Assembly: GCA_900012615.1 (NCBI GenBank) | Contig: LT009756.1 | Coordinates: forward strand, 633,288-695,616 | Source: Agrobacterium genomosp. 13 str. CFBP 6927 | Lineage (GTDB): Bacteria; Pseudomonadota; Alphaproteobacteria; Rhizobiales; Rhizobiaceae | Reading direction: 5' to 3' | Length of the DNA stretch: 62,329 nucleotides | Position numbers and translations under genes: made by a program | The notes under the pieces: generated by a model | Database searches by the model: none | What the model saw: only the letters and a program-made list of their open reading frames with translations | What the model was told of the DNA's origin: nothing | Shown: piece by piece, positions 35,153 to 43,450 of the stretch | How the letters are laid out: every line of letters starts with the position of its first letter | Position numbering within the stretch: position 1 is the stretch's first letter

Positions 35153-36013
35153 ATGTCCTGCGGATTCTTTAAGTCAAATTCTTCCAAAATCCACGCTGCC
35201 TTTTGCATTGTTACAATATTAGCATTCCCGACAGCAGCTTTGTCTCAGGCCCGATGTGGAACGGGCGGCGTCGTTTTCACCACGACAGAACTCAAGGTCG
35301 ATGCGGATGGAGCGCCGAACTCCTATCTGGTTAACGGCGAGGGACTATCCTACACCTGCGACGGCGTCACCGCGGTAGGATCAACACCTGAAACCGACCG
35401 GCATGGATGGGAGAAAAAATGCCGTGACGCCTGGAAGAAAGCCGTTGCGACCGGTGATTATTCGAAGGTTAGAATATTTGGTTTTTCCAAAGACGAGAAT
35501 AATAGGCCGATAGTTCAAAAGGCTGGCGATCCCCTGCCGGGAAAGGCTTTTATTACGGAGACGTCCGTTTCGGTTCCAGATGGACCGGCAGGAACACAAA
35601 GGCATTGGATCGATGCCAATGAAATTCCCTATGTTGTTTTGTCTGGCAGCTTCGTGAGGAAATATGGTGTGAAGGGCGGCGATATAGTCGTCGTTTATCG
35701 CCCGGCAACCAAACGTTTCGCTTACGGGGTTTACGGGGACGGCGGTAAGCTCGGCGAAGCCTCCGTGCGCTTCCATCAGGACATCGGCAATAATCCTCTG
35801 GTGAACAAGGGCGGTGTTCTGAGAGCAAAATCAGGCATTGCCGATGAGAAGAGAAATAAGGATCCGATCCCGGTCATTACTGTCGTGTTTCCCGGCAAGA
35901 CGTCTCATCCGACAGTCGACGCAAAAAGATGGCGTAATGAAATTGCCGCGATGGGAAAAACCCATTTCGACAATTGGGGCGGCGTTGAAAAATTGATCGA
36001 ATGTGCCCGCTAG
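35153..36013 (+). CDS. Secreted GH75 chitosanase-like protein
   Basis: 286 residues with a signal peptide (hydrophobic AFCIVTILAFPTAALS, cleavage near SQA), so exported. The body resembles glycoside hydrolase family 75: DADGAPNSYLVNGEGL, the IPYVVLSGSFVRKYGVKGGDIVVVYRP core and FAYGVYGDGGKLGEASVRF, in which an Asp and a Glu occupy positions expected for the acid pair. GH75 members hydrolyse chitosan; similarity is from pattern recognition only, so activity is uncertain. The site GGGGAGG just before ATG 35153 is very strong. The upstream 145 bp are A/T-richer. Confidence 0.7.
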   Translation: MSCGFFKSNSSKIHAAFCIVTILAFPTAALSQARCGTGGVVFTTTELKVDADGAPNSYLVNGEGLSYTCDGVTAVGSTPETDRHGWEKKCRDAWKKAVATGDYSKVRIFGFSKDENNRPIVQKAGDPLPGKAFITETSVSVPDGPAGTQRHWIDANEIPYVVLSGSFVRKYGVKGGDIVVVYRPATKRFAYGVYGDGGKLGEASVRFHQDIGNNPLVNKGGVLRAKSGIADEKRNKDPIPVITVVFPGKTSHPTVDAKRWRNEIAAMGKTHFDNWGGVEKLIECAR

Positions 36014-36039
36014 CCTGAGCTGGCCCCTTCCTGGAAGAA

Positions 36040-36061
36040 ACGGGCGGCCATAACCGCCCGT
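36040..36061 (-). terminator. Stem-loop between convergent genes
   Basis: ACGGGCGG (36040-36047) and CCGCCCGT (36054-36061) with a 6-nt loop; on the minus strand it runs into TTTCTTCC, so it probably terminates the FAD dehydrogenase gene, and perhaps the GH75-like gene from the other side. Confidence 0.55.
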
Positions 36062-36075
36062 ATTCTATCAGGCCG

Positions 36076-37521
36076 TCAATGGGCTTGGCCGGCTGAAAGC
36101 ACCTTGCCGGGGTTCATGATGCCGGCGGGATCGAAAGCGTGCTTGATGCGCCGCATCAGTTCCATTTCGATGCCGGGCCGGATGGCGGCGAGTTCATCGC
36201 GCTTCAACTGGCCAATGCCGTGCTCGGCCGAAATCGAGCCGCCGAGCGATAACACGATGCCGTGGACGATCTCGTTCATGTCCCGCCAGCGGCCAATGAA
36301 TTCGGCTTTCTCGGCGCCGACCGGCTGGGAAATATTATAATGGATGTTGCCGTCGCCGAGATGGCCGAAGGCGCAGATGCGGGCGCCTGGAATGGCGGCG
36401 AGAACCGCCTTTTCCGCCGTCGCCATGAATTCCGGTATGTTTGAAACCGGAACGGAAACATCGTGCTTGATCGAACCGCCCTCGGGCTTCTGCGCGTCCG
36501 ACATGCTTTCGCGCATGTGCCACAGCGCCTGCCGTTGCGCCTCGGACGCGGCGATCACCGCATCCTGAACCAGCCCGGCTTCAAAACCGCGCTCCAGCAG
36601 CGATTGTATCATGGTATCCGCCGTCTCCGCGGAATCGGAGGTGGAAATATCGATGAGTGCGTACCAGTCATGCGGATTTTCGAGAGGATCGCGCACGCCG
36701 GGAATATGTCTCGTGGTGAATTCCACGCCGATGCGCGGCATCAGTTCGAAGCCGGTCAGCGCCGTGCCGCAAAGGTTCGAGGCCATTTCGAACAGTTTCA
36801 GCGCGTCCTCAGTGGAGCCAAGTCCCGCAAAGGCCACCTGATGGCCGAGCGGTTTCGGGAAAAGCTTCAGTACCGCACCGGTGATGATGCCGAGCGTGCC
36901 TTCTGAACCGATAAACAGATCGCGCAGGTCGTAACCCGTATTGTCTTTCTTCAGCCGCCGCAGCCCGTTCCAGATTTCGCCTGTTGGCAGCACCACTTCG
37001 AGCCCCAGGCAAAGCTGGCGCATATTGCCATAGGCGAGAACCGCCGTGCCGCCGGCATTGGTGGCGAGATTGCCGCCGATGCGGCACGAACCCTGCGAGC
37101 CGAGCGACAGCGGGAACATGCGGTCCACCGTATCGGCGGCCTTGTGAATATCATCAAGAATGCAGCCGGCATCAGCCACGATGATATTGGCGACGGGATC
37201 GATATCGCGGATGCGGTTCATGCGCTCGAGCGACAGGATGATATCGCTGCCGTCCGCACGCGGTGTCTGGCCGCCCACAAGGCCGGTATTGCCGGTCTGC
37301 GGCACGATGGGGGTTCCGGTTTCGCTCGCAAGCTTCAGGATGGCGGCAACCTCTTCGACCGAACCGGGCTTGATGAGCAACGGCGAGGCGCCGCGATAAA
37401 GCCCGCGATTTTCCACGAGGCGCGGCGCCATTTCCGCCGGGTCGCGGACCGCGTTCTTTTCGCCGACAATGGCGGTAAAGCGGTCGAGGATGTCGGAGGA
37501 GGGGATGGCGGTGGTCGTCAT
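36076..37521 (-). CDS. GlcD-type FAD-linked 2-hydroxyacid dehydrogenase
   Basis: 481 residues. The PCMH FAD-binding fold (~45-225) has IVPQTGNTGLVGGQTP, GSQGSCRIGGNLATNAGGTAVLAYGNMR and GSEGTLGIITGAVLKL. The C-terminal FAD-oxidase C domain has AFGHLGDGNIHYNI (conserved His pair) and GGSISAEHGIGQLKRDEL. It is closest in pattern to D-2-hydroxyglutarate or D-lactate dehydrogenases; the exact substrate is open. It is 50 nt downstream of the Sua5 gene on the same strand, so the two may be co-transcribed. Confidence 0.9.
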   Translation of the reverse strand: MTTTAIPSSDILDRFTAIVGEKNAVRDPAEMAPRLVENRGLYRGASPLLIKPGSVEEVAAILKLASETGTPIVPQTGNTGLVGGQTPRADGSDIILSLERMNRIRDIDPVANIIVADAGCILDDIHKAADTVDRMFPLSLGSQGSCRIGGNLATNAGGTAVLAYGNMRQLCLGLEVVLPTGEIWNGLRRLKKDNTGYDLRDLFIGSEGTLGIITGAVLKLFPKPLGHQVAFAGLGSTEDALKLFEMASNLCGTALTGFELMPRIGVEFTTRHIPGVRDPLENPHDWYALIDISTSDSAETADTMIQSLLERGFEAGLVQDAVIAASEAQRQALWHMRESMSDAQKPEGGSIKHDVSVPVSNIPEFMATAEKAVLAAIPGARICAFGHLGDGNIHYNISQPVGAEKAEFIGRWRDMNEIVHGIVLSLGGSISAEHGIGQLKRDELAAIRPGIEMELMRRIKHAFDPAGIMNPGKVLSAGQAH

Positions 37522-37571
37522 GGGCGGCGTCTCGCTGTCTTTTGAAACATGGGCGAAAGGATTGGGTGCCG

Positions 37572-38549
37572 TCAGCCTCGCGGCGCGGCGGCGCGGGAAA
37601 GGCGGTCGTTGATCGCTTCTCCGAGACCATGGGTGGGAATGGCGGTGATGGCGATGGTAGCCGCACCGCTTGCATCGGCGGCTTTGAGATAATCGAACAG
37701 ATTGGCGGCGGCCTCGGAAAGATCGCCGGAAGGACTGAGATCGAGCACGGTGCGCGCCGCCTCTTCACCGGCGATGGCGATGCCGCCGAACCGGATCAGC
37801 GCTTCGCCGGGGGAAACCGATGTTGCACCGAGGCGCACGGCAGCGCCCGGCGCATAATGCGAGGCGAGCATTCCGGGCGCCTCAATGGCGGCAGAGGCTT
37901 TTTTCGGCCGTTCGAGCCGTTTGCCGGCAACGCGCTCTATGTCCTCGGTGACAATGCCGCCGGGACGGAGCAGCCGCACCCGGCCATCCTCTTCCACCTT
38001 GACGATGGTGGATTCGACGCCGACCGAAGCTGCGCCGCCATCGAGAATAAGATTGATCTTTTGGCCGAGATCGGCCTCGACATGGGCCGCGCTCGTCGGG
38101 CTGATCTTGCCGGAACTATTGGCGCTGGGCGCGGCCAGCGGCCGGTCGAACCGTCGGATCAAGTCACCGGCAAAACCCTGCGGCACACGAATGCCGACCG
38201 TGTCGAGCCCGGCCGTCGCCAGCGAATGAATGCCGCTTGCCGGTTTCAGCGGCAAAACCAGCGTCAGCGGTCCGGGCCAGAAAGCTTCGGCGAGTTTCAG
38301 CGAGACAGGGTCAAAAACCGCGTAACGTTCGGCCATGGCGATATCGGCCATATGGCAGATCAACGGGTTGAACTGCGGCCGGCCTTTCGTCTCGTAAATG
38401 CGGGTGATGGCGGCCGGATCGGTGGCGTCGGCAGCAAGGCCATAGACGGTTTCCGTCGGCAGGGCGATGGGCTGGCCGTCTGCAAGCTCGGTAACGGCTG
38501 CCTGCAAGGCGGTTTCCCGCTCGGTTTCGATGTTGATGTGACGCGCCAT
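37572..38549 (-). CDS. L-threonylcarbamoyladenylate synthase (Sua5/TsaC)
   Basis: 325 residues: an N-terminal YrdC domain (~10-200; LPTETVYGLAADA, YETKGRPQFNPLICH, FWPGPLTLVL, SANSSGKISPT, STIVKV) and a C-terminal Sua5 domain (~220-325), hence the long Sua5 form. It makes threonylcarbamoyl-AMP from Thr, bicarbonate and ATP for t6A37 in ANN-decoding tRNAs. ATG 38549 has AAAGGC at good spacing. The upstream gene on this strand starts 65 nt away. Confidence 0.93.
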   Translation of the reverse strand: MARHINIETERETALQAAVTELADGQPIALPTETVYGLAADATDPAAITRIYETKGRPQFNPLICHMADIAMAERYAVFDPVSLKLAEAFWPGPLTLVLPLKPASGIHSLATAGLDTVGIRVPQGFAGDLIRRFDRPLAAPSANSSGKISPTSAAHVEADLGQKINLILDGGAASVGVESTIVKVEEDGRVRLLRPGGIVTEDIERVAGKRLERPKKASAAIEAPGMLASHYAPGAAVRLGATSVSPGEALIRFGGIAIAGEEAARTVLDLSPSGDLSEAAANLFDYLKAADASGAATIAITAIPTHGLGEAINDRLSRAAAPRG

Positions 38550-38614
38550 GATGCTGCCTTTCAGGGCGGTCAATAGCGTATTTCAAGCCTTTATGGGAAG
38601 CGTTATCGCTGCTT

Positions 38615-39223
38615 TTATATTGCCTTGATGATCTTGCGCATCTCGTCCGAGCGCGCGCCGAGCATCAGCACGTTCTTCAGGGCCACACGCGGATCATGGG
38701 TCTGGAACAGAAGGCCGCTGCGATGGAAGGACGTATCGACCGCGATGCCCTGATTAGGGAGCGCGTTTATGGCGACGGCGAAATACATCCGCGAATAGCG
38801 TGCATCGATGTTTTCGAAGAAGTTTTCAGCACCGCTCAGCTCGGCGAAGAAATTGGCGAAATAGAAGGACCAGAAAACATGGCGGCGCGCGTCGAAACTG
38901 GTCTTGGCCGCCGTGACATGGCAATAGCCGAGATGCGGACGCTCATCCAGCAGATGGTGGAAAACCATCTTCGGAAAGCGGATGGAGTGGTGAAAGCCAT
39001 TGAGACGGCTATGGGTGGCGTCGGCGGCAGCTTCGAGCTTGCGCCCGGTTATCGCGGCGACCTCGTCGTGGCTGTAATAGACGCGCTCTTTCGGCAGCCA
39101 GCGCTCTTCGTAACGGGTGATGCGTCCGGTGCGCAGGAAGTCAGAATGCGCGGTATTGGAACGTATCGGTGTGACCGAATGTTTGCCCGCATCGAAATAA
39201 CGTATGCGTGTCGCCTTCTCCAC
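38615..39223 (-). CDS. Conserved hypothetical protein (rhizobial type)
   Basis: 202 residues, GTG start with GAGGG 8 nt upstream. No signal peptide or membrane span; aromatic and His rich: RYFDAGKHSVTPIRSNTAHSDFLRTGRI, FHHSIRFPKMVFHHLLDERPHLGYCH, HVFWSFYFANFFAEL. I do not recognise a function. It precedes the Sua5 gene by 65 nt and may be in its transcript. Codon use is like the neighbours, so it looks like a family-level core gene. Confidence 0.75.
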   Translation of the reverse strand: MEKATRIRYFDAGKHSVTPIRSNTAHSDFLRTGRITRYEERWLPKERVYYSHDEVAAITGRKLEAAADATHSRLNGFHHSIRFPKMVFHHLLDERPHLGYCHVTAAKTSFDARRHVFWSFYFANFFAELSGAENFFENIDARYSRMYFAVAINALPNQGIAVDTSFHRSGLLFQTHDPRVALKNVLMLGARSDEMRKIIKAI

Positions 39224-39555
39224 CAGGAACGCCCTCGTTGCTGTCGATCAGCCAACATAGTTTAGGGAGCGTTAAAACTCCGTTGCGCCGCCGCCCCCGT
39301 TTTCTGAAGGGTGGATAGGATGCGCGCGACATCATGCGTCATATTGCGACGCGGTTTCTGCCACCGAATAGCGCGCGGATTTCGCAAGCGGAATGGCCTG
39401 CGGGGGCTATCGGCGCATGTCGCAATTTGTCGCCAATGCGGAAGCCGATGTCGCTGTTTGCGCTGCCGCAAATACCCGCCGGTGTTTAGATGGGACATGC
39501 TTCCGCAGCCCGCGTGAATGGTGCCGGGCAGGGCGGTTTGATCGAGGATTTGGCC
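39224..39555. other. Intergenic region before the Rieske oxygenase
   Basis: 332 bp separating divergent genes. It carries TGTCGC three times on the + strand (39418, 39428, 39449; spacing 10 and 21 bp) and GCGACA/GCGACG at 39326 and 39346 (20 bp apart). The helical phasing suggests regulator sites for the gbc-like genes (inference). No RNA gene seen. Confidence 0.4.
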
Positions 39556-40800
39556 ATGGAATTGCGTGAAACCGTATTGCGCCAGCTGAAGAACCGCCGC
39601 GAAGGCTTCAGCCTGGAACAGCCCTTCTACACGGACCCGGATTATTTCAAGCTGGATATGGAAACGATCTGGTATCGCGACTGGCTGTTCGTTGGCCATG
39701 ATTGCGAGGTGGCGAAGTCCGGCAGCTATTTCACCGTTCAGGTCGGCGCCTATTCCGTCGTCATCGTGCGCGGTCGTGACGGGCAGATCCGTGCTTTCCA
39801 CAATTCCTGTCGCCATCGCGGCTCCCGCGTCTGCACCACGCAGAAGGGCCAGTCCGCGCGTCTCGTCTGTCCCTACCACCAATGGACCTACGATCTGGAC
39901 GGCAAGCTGCTGTTCGCCCGCCATATGGGTGAGGAGTTCGACAAGGGCGATTTCGGCCTGAAGCCGGTCGCCTGCGAAACCGTTGCCGGTTACGTCTTCA
40001 TCTGCCTTGCCGACCAGCCGGCGGATTTCGCGCCGATGCGCGCCGAAGTCGAAAGTTACATGGCCCCGCACCGCATCTGGGAAGCCAAGGTCGCGCATGA
40101 AAGCACCATCATCGAAAAGGGCAACTGGAAGCTCGTCTGGGAAAACAACCGCGAATGCTACCATTGCGCCGCCAACCACCCGGAACTCTGCCGCACCTAT
40201 CCCGAGAATCCGAGCGTGACGGGAACGGATGGTGGTGCGAGCGATCCTGAAATCGGCGGCCACTGGGCGCGCTGCGAGGCCGCCGGCCTGCCGAGCCGTT
40301 TCAAGATCGACCCCAAGGGCCAGTTCCGCGTCGCCCGCATGCCGCTGATCGGCGAAGCGGAAAGCTACACCATGTCCGGCAAACGCGCCGTGCGCCGGCC
40401 GCTGTCCGACGATGTCAGCATCAGCCATATCGGCGCGCTGCTCTTGTTCCACTACCCGACGACATGGAACCACTTCCTCGGTGACCACACCATTTCCTTC
40501 CGGGTGCTGCCGCTCAGCGCCAACGAAACCATGGTCACCACCAAATGGCTGGTGCACAAGGATGCGGTCGAGGGCGTGGATTACGATCTGGAAGACCTCA
40601 CCCACGTCTGGAACGAAACCAACGATCAGGACCGCCGCATCGTCGAGGAAAATGCCTTCGGCATTCGTTCCCCCGCCTATGAGCCCGGCCCCTATTCCAT
40701 GGAGGATGAGGGCGGCGTGATGCAGTTCGTCAACTGGTATGCCGATTTCATGGTCGACCGGCTGTCCGGCGACAAGGCCAGGCTTTCGGCTGTAGCGTGA
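39556..40800 (+). CDS. gbcA: Rieske oxygenase, glycine-betaine demethylase-like (GbcA)
   Basis: About 414 residues. The Rieske centre is CRHRGSRVC and CPYHQWTYDL (Cys-His...Cys-His, ~residues 85-110); the mononuclear iron motif NNRECYHCAANHPEL (~195-210) supplies the His pair, with the bridging Asp/Glu region nearby. The pattern follows GbcA, which demethylates glycine betaine to dimethylglycine; relatives act on stachydrine or carnitine, so the substrate needs testing. ATG 39556 has GAGGA upstream; ATG 39490 is an alternative. The reductase gene follows 7 nt later. Confidence 0.88.
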   Translation: MELRETVLRQLKNRREGFSLEQPFYTDPDYFKLDMETIWYRDWLFVGHDCEVAKSGSYFTVQVGAYSVVIVRGRDGQIRAFHNSCRHRGSRVCTTQKGQSARLVCPYHQWTYDLDGKLLFARHMGEEFDKGDFGLKPVACETVAGYVFICLADQPADFAPMRAEVESYMAPHRIWEAKVAHESTIIEKGNWKLVWENNRECYHCAANHPELCRTYPENPSVTGTDGGASDPEIGGHWARCEAAGLPSRFKIDPKGQFRVARMPLIGEAESYTMSGKRAVRRPLSDDVSISHIGALLLFHYPTTWNHFLGDHTISFRVLPLSANETMVTTKWLVHKDAVEGVDYDLEDLTHVWNETNDQDRRIVEENAFGIRSPAYEPGPYSMEDEGGVMQFVNWYADFMVDRLSGDKARLSAVA

Positions 40801-40807
40801 TGCGAAG

Positions 40808-41890
40808 ATGAATATGGTTGTGAGCTACAAGCACATAGACGAGATGAAGCCGTGGAGTGACAAGCTTCACTTGCTGGAATGTATCTCGGTGACGCCCGAG
40901 ACGCCTGACGTGATGACGTTCCTGTTCCGCTCCGAAGATCAGAACTGGTTCCGTTATTTGCCGGGCCAGTTCGTGACGCTGGAACTGCCGGTGGGCAAGG
41001 AACCACTCTACCGGACATATACATTGTCCTCCAGCCCGTCGCGGCCCTATGCGCTGTCGGTCACGGTCAAGGCGCAGGCCAACAGCATCGGCACCCGCTG
41101 GATGTTCGACAATCTGAAGCCCGGCATGAAGATCCGGGCGCTCGGCCCGCTCGGCGACTTTTCCTACGTCAAACATCCCGGTGACAAATATCTGTTCATC
41201 TCGGCAGGCTCCGGTGTCACGCCGATGATGTCGATGGTGCGCGACATGAGCGACCGCGCCCCGCAGAGCGATATTGCCTTCATTAATTGTTCGCGGACTC
41301 CCGGCGATATCGTCTTTCGTCACGAGCTGGAATATCTCGCCCGGTTCATGCCGAACCTGTCTCTCGGCTTTATTGTCGAGAAATGCGGCCGCACCGATCT
41401 GTGGTCCGGCCTGAAGGGCATGGTCGACAAGGCCAAGATCGCACTGCTTGCGCATGATTTCATGGAACGCACCGTCTTCTGCTGCGGGCCGGAGCCTTTC
41501 ATGGCCGCCGTCCGCTCCATGCTGGAAGCGTCGGGCTTCGATATGGGGCGCTACCATCAGGAAAGCTTTTCGCCCGCCACTCCCGTTGCCGTCGGCGAAA
41601 GCGTTCTTGTCGATGCGGATGGCGAAGCGCTGTCGATGGTGGGCTTTACCGTTTCCGGAAAAGAAATGCCGTGCCAGCCTGGCCAGACCGTTCTGATGAC
41701 GGCGCGCGCCGCCGGTGTGCGCATCGGCGCCGCCTGCGAATCGGGAATTTGCGGCACCTGCCGGGTGCTGAAGCTTTCCGGCGAGGTGGAGATGAACCAC
41801 AATGGCGGCATTCTCGATGAGGAAATCGAGGAAGGTTATATTCTCGCCTGCTGCTCGCGGCCTCTGACGGACGTGAAGGTGGAAGCCTGA
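40808..41890 (+). CDS. gbcB: Ferredoxin reductase partner of the Rieske oxygenase (GbcB-like)
   Basis: 360 residues, three modules: an FAD-binding barrel (~20-120; YRTYTLSSSPSRPYALSV), an NAD-binding lobe (~125-240; FISAGSGVTPMMSMVRDM, FCCGPEPFMAAV), and a C-terminal plant-type 2Fe-2S ferredoxin (~270-360; CESGICGTCRVL plus the distal Cys in ILACCSRP). It passes electrons from NAD(P)H to the Rieske subunit. The tight spacing to gbcA indicates one operon. The same architecture serves several methylamine-type oxygenases. Confidence 0.92.
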   Translation: MNMVVSYKHIDEMKPWSDKLHLLECISVTPETPDVMTFLFRSEDQNWFRYLPGQFVTLELPVGKEPLYRTYTLSSSPSRPYALSVTVKAQANSIGTRWMFDNLKPGMKIRALGPLGDFSYVKHPGDKYLFISAGSGVTPMMSMVRDMSDRAPQSDIAFINCSRTPGDIVFRHELEYLARFMPNLSLGFIVEKCGRTDLWSGLKGMVDKAKIALLAHDFMERTVFCCGPEPFMAAVRSMLEASGFDMGRYHQESFSPATPVAVGESVLVDADGEALSMVGFTVSGKEMPCQPGQTVLMTARAAGVRIGAACESGICGTCRVLKLSGEVEMNHNGGILDEEIEEGYILACCSRPLTDVKVEA

Positions 41891-41930
41891 CGGGCGAACC
41901 CATCTCATTGGGCGGCGTGATTTTTGCCGT

Positions 41931-41955
41931 GGAACTAAATTTCATCAAACTCGTT
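41931..41955 (+). promoter_or_regulatory. EcfG-type general-stress promoter
   Basis: GGAAC (41931-41935), 16-bp spacer, CGTT (41952-41955), the exact consensus for the EcfG sigma factor of rhizobia, 112 nt before the first BA14K gene and outside any coding region. Confidence 0.5.
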
Positions 41956-42066
41956 TGCACGTCATCGAATTCTTTTCGGGTGTTCTTGGGGGACTGACCC
42001 TTACCTCCGATGAGAGTGAACGGTGAAAGGCGCGGTTCAACGCGCCAGAGCAAACGGAGGAAGATC

Positions 42067-42534
42067 ATGATGAATTTCCGGACAACGAGCGTCGCCACGG
42101 CGATTGTCGTTTTCCTCACAAGCTTCACGCCGTCGCAGGCGTTCCAGGCGCCTATACCGATGCCGAAGCCGGCGATCGCCGCCGACAATAATGTCGTACC
42201 GGTGCAGTACCGCGAATGGGACCGCAGAGGCGACCGAAGGTACGGGGACCGCATGTATCGCCCGCGCCCGCCGCGTGACGGATATTACAATGGCCACCGC
42301 GGCTATCGCGATCGCCGTCCGGGCTATCGCTATCATAACGGTTACTGGTTCCCGCTTGCAGCCTTTGCAGCTGGTGCGATCATCGGCGGCGCCGTGCAGC
42401 CGCCGCGCCCGGCCTATGGCGGCAGCCATGTTTCCTGGTGTCAGAACCGCTGGCGTTCGTATCGCGCTTACGACAACAGCTACCAGCCGACCAGCGGTCC
42501 GCGCCGCATATGCGTATCGCCTTACAGCCGCTGA
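42067..42534 (+). CDS. BA14K-family secreted protein, copy 1
   Basis: 155 residues. A signal peptide (hydrophobic TSVATAIVVFLTSFTPSQAF) is followed by a Tyr/Arg/Gly-rich region (RGDRRYGDRMYRPRPPRDGYY), a second hydrophobic stretch [19 protein letters not shown] and the BA14K motif HVSWCQNRWRSYRAYDNSYQPTSGPRRIC with its Cys pair. BA14K proteins are small rhizobial/Brucella envelope proteins, in Brucella immunoreactive and linked to lectin-like activity and normal lipopolysaccharide. GGAGG lies 6 nt before ATG 42067. A terminator follows at once. Confidence 0.9.
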   Translation: MMNFRTTSVATAIVVFLTSFTPSQAFQAPIPMPKPAIAADNNVVPVQYREWDRRGDRRYGDRMYRPRPPRDGYYNGHRGYRDRRPGYRYHNGYWFPLAAFAAGAIIGGAVQPPRPAYGGSHVSWCQNRWRSYRAYDNSYQPTSGPRRICVSPYSR

Positions 42535-42546
42535 TAGTGGTTTTCG

Positions 42547-42573
42547 AAAGCCCGGATTTTGATCCGGGCTTTT
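42547..42573 (+). terminator. Terminator after BA14K copy 1
   Basis: AAAGCCCGGAT / ATCCGGGCTTT stem with a 4-nt loop followed by a short T stretch, 13 nt after the BA14K stop codon. Confidence 0.8.
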
Positions 42574-42593
42574 GCTTTCGGACTGTCGGTTCG

Positions 42594-42618
42594 GTAACCG
42601 AAGCGTGAATGCATCGTT
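42594..42618 (+). promoter_or_regulatory. Near-match EcfG-type promoter before BA14K copy 2
   Basis: GTAAC (42594-42598), 16-bp spacer, CGTT (42615-42618): one mismatch from the EcfG consensus, with exactly the spacing of the copy-1 promoter. It lies 141 nt before the second BA14K start. Confidence 0.35.
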
Positions 42619-42758
42619 AATGCTGGGTTCAGGCGAAAACGCCTAGCCTGCAACCAGTAATGTTCCGGCCAGAGCCGACAAGCTGGCTGAGTAAGAAGAA
42701 AAAGGTGTTATTATTCACGTCCAACGGCCTGTCGACCGTCGTGAATGGAGGAAGTCAG

Positions 42759-43277
42759 ATGAGAGACTATATGAAGAATATCTTGGCTGTCGGTCTTTCT
42801 GCGATCGTGGTTGCGGGAGCGATTGTTCCGGCGGAAGCGGCAATGCCATTGCCGGCGGCACCGAAGAGTGTCGAGACGGTGGGCAATGACGCCAGCAAGA
42901 ATATCGTGAATGTGCAGTACTGGCGCGATCGTCGCGACTGGGATGGCGGACGTCGTGGCTGGTACGGTGGTCACCGCGGTTATCGCGATTACCGTCCGGG
43001 CTACCGTCATCATGACGGTTACTGGTTCCCGCTCGCCGCCTTTGCGACGGGTGCGATCATCGGCGGTGCGCTTTCGCAGCCGCGCGAAATCTACCGCCCG
43101 GTTCCGGAATATCGTCCGCGTCCGGTCTATCGCGAATACCGCCCGGTCCGTCGTGCCGGCATGAGTCAGGCGCATGTGAACTGGTGCTATGGCCGCTATC
43201 GGTCCTACGATGCCTATAGCAACACGTTCCAGCCATATCACGGCCCGCGCCAGCCCTGCTATTCGCCTTACAGCTGA
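42759..43277 (+). CDS. BA14K-family secreted protein, copy 2
   Basis: 172 residues, a paralogue of the preceding gene in the same order: signal peptide ([21 protein letters not shown]), Arg/Gly/Tyr-rich repeat ([20 protein letters not shown]), hydrophobic [19 protein letters not shown], a Pro/Tyr/Arg insert ([20 protein letters not shown]) absent from copy 1, and the BA14K motif [19 protein letters not shown] ending CYSPYS. GGAGGAAG precedes ATG 42759. Tandem duplication with divergence. Confidence 0.9.
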   Translation: MRDYMKNILAVGLSAIVVAGAIVPAEAAMPLPAAPKSVETVGNDASKNIVNVQYWRDRRDWDGGRRGWYGGHRGYRDYRPGYRHHDGYWFPLAAFATGAIIGGALSQPREIYRPVPEYRPRPVYREYRPVRRAGMSQAHVNWCYGRYRSYDAYSNTFQPYHGPRQPCYSPYS

Positions 43278-43302
43278 TAGATTGGACGAGCCGAAATCGA
43301 TG

Positions 43303-43340
43303 GAGCCGCCCGGAGGAATACCGGGCGGCTCAAGCTTTTT
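43303..43340 (+). terminator. Terminator after BA14K copy 2
   Basis: GAGCCGCCCGG / CCGGGCGGCTC perfect 11-bp stem with a 7-nt loop, followed by AAGCTTTTT. Confidence 0.88.
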
Positions 43341-43363
43341 ATAGGCCTCGTAACATCAGCCTT

Positions 43364-43394
43364 CGTCATTCTCGGGCTTGACCCGAGGATGACG
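43364..43394. repeat. Single-unit palindromic repeat
   Basis: Arms CGTCATTCTCGGG / CCCGAGGATGACG (one mismatch) around CTTGA. It is the same sequence family as the arms of the paired repeat at 57613-57698. Confidence 0.7.
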
Positions 43395-43450
43395 CTGAGT
43401 GGGACTGTCGACGCCACCCCGCCAAGAAGTCGGTTGACCTCTGTTGATCG

